Positions 51,621-51,697 of a stretch of 51,697 bases of DNA are shown here, one piece after another. A program made the translations under genes and the position numbers. The number at the start of each line of letters is the position of its first letter. The stretch's first letter is position 1. The stretch is from an uncultured Lachnospiraceae bacterium (GTDB taxonomy: Bacteria; Bacillota; Clostridia; Lachnospirales; Lachnospiraceae), in assembly GCA_902768735.1 (NCBI GenBank), contig CACXMK010000015.1, positions 1 through 51,697 on the forward strand, given 5' to 3'. Under the pieces are notes generated by a model. The model did no database searches. It was not told where the DNA came from and was given only the letters and a program-made list of their open reading frames with translations.

Positions 51621-51697
51621 ATCTCATCCTCCTTCCATAAAGCACGCCTGTTTTTTGAACGAAATGCACAAATCAACAGCGCTTTAATATGATAATT

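Overview
The window looks like a stretch of chromosome from a moderately GC-rich (about 55-57% by eye) member of the Clostridia, most likely a gut or rumen Lachnospiraceae-type pectin degrader. Evidence: AGGAGG-type ribosome binding sites before nearly every gene, lipoprotein (lipobox Cys) rather than outer-membrane export, LplB/YtcP-type carbohydrate ABC permeases with MsmX/UgpC-type ATPases, a domain-permuted GH3 enzyme, and a complete uronate pathway. I saw no rRNA, tRNA, phage, insertion sequence or CRISPR array.

Layout. (1) 1-4.4 kb, plus strand: a 5'-truncated membrane-anchored GH3 glycosidase and a GPH-family sugar:cation symporter. (2) 4.6-13.6 kb, mostly minus strand: a four-domain CoA-disulfide-reductase/rhodanese/TusA/DsrE fusion, an RraA-family protein (plus strand), asparaginase, a HAD phosphatase, an FMN-dependent 2-hydroxy-acid oxidase-like protein, small hypothetical lipoproteins and a broken flavodoxin-like remnant. 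This part is full of short palindromic and tandem repeats. (3) 13.8-32.6 kb, minus strand: a roughly 19-kb pectin locus. It starts at a divergent promoter near 32.7 kb and encodes an ECF-S-like membrane protein, two permeases, a 732-residue binding lipoprotein, four small four-helix membrane proteins, two ATPases, GH28, GH105, an AraC regulator, KduI, KduD, a TIM-barrel isomerase, two KDG kinases and KDPG aldolase. (4) 32.9-40 kb, plus strand, divergent: pectin methylesterase, UxaB, UxaA, a MATE transporter and UxaC, ending at a strong terminator. (5) 40.3-51.6 kb, minus strand: a broken dicarboxylate symporter, a lipoprotein P1 peptidase, an AstE/AspA-type zinc hydrolase, a 48-residue membrane peptide, a DctM-type permease, a lipoprotein with three tandem copies of one domain, and two gamma-glutamyltranspeptidase lipoproteins, the outermost frameshifted.

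How the genes work together. The methylesterase, GH28 and GH105 turn pectic oligosaccharides into galacturonate and unsaturated-uronate products. UxaC-UxaB-UxaA convert galacturonate to KDG, KduI-KduD convert the unsaturated product to KDG, and KdgK plus Eda split KDG to pyruvate and glyceraldehyde 3-phosphate. The 41-51.6 kb cluster looks like an amino-acid or peptide-conjugate scavenging module: surface-tethered hydrolases beside a TRAP-like permease that lacks recognisable DctP and DctQ partners. A three-domain lipoprotein and a 48-residue two-helix peptide sit where those partners would be. This is the best candidate for an undescribed system.

Two DNA-level signals run across genes. One is a palindromic repeat with core ACCCCAGAGGT or ACCTCTGAGGT. 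It occurs about 25 times between genes, in two interdomain linkers of one coding sequence, and as intrinsic terminators. The other is the word CAAAACA, about 34 copies counted by eye, with the extended form CAAAACACTG in seven exact copies.
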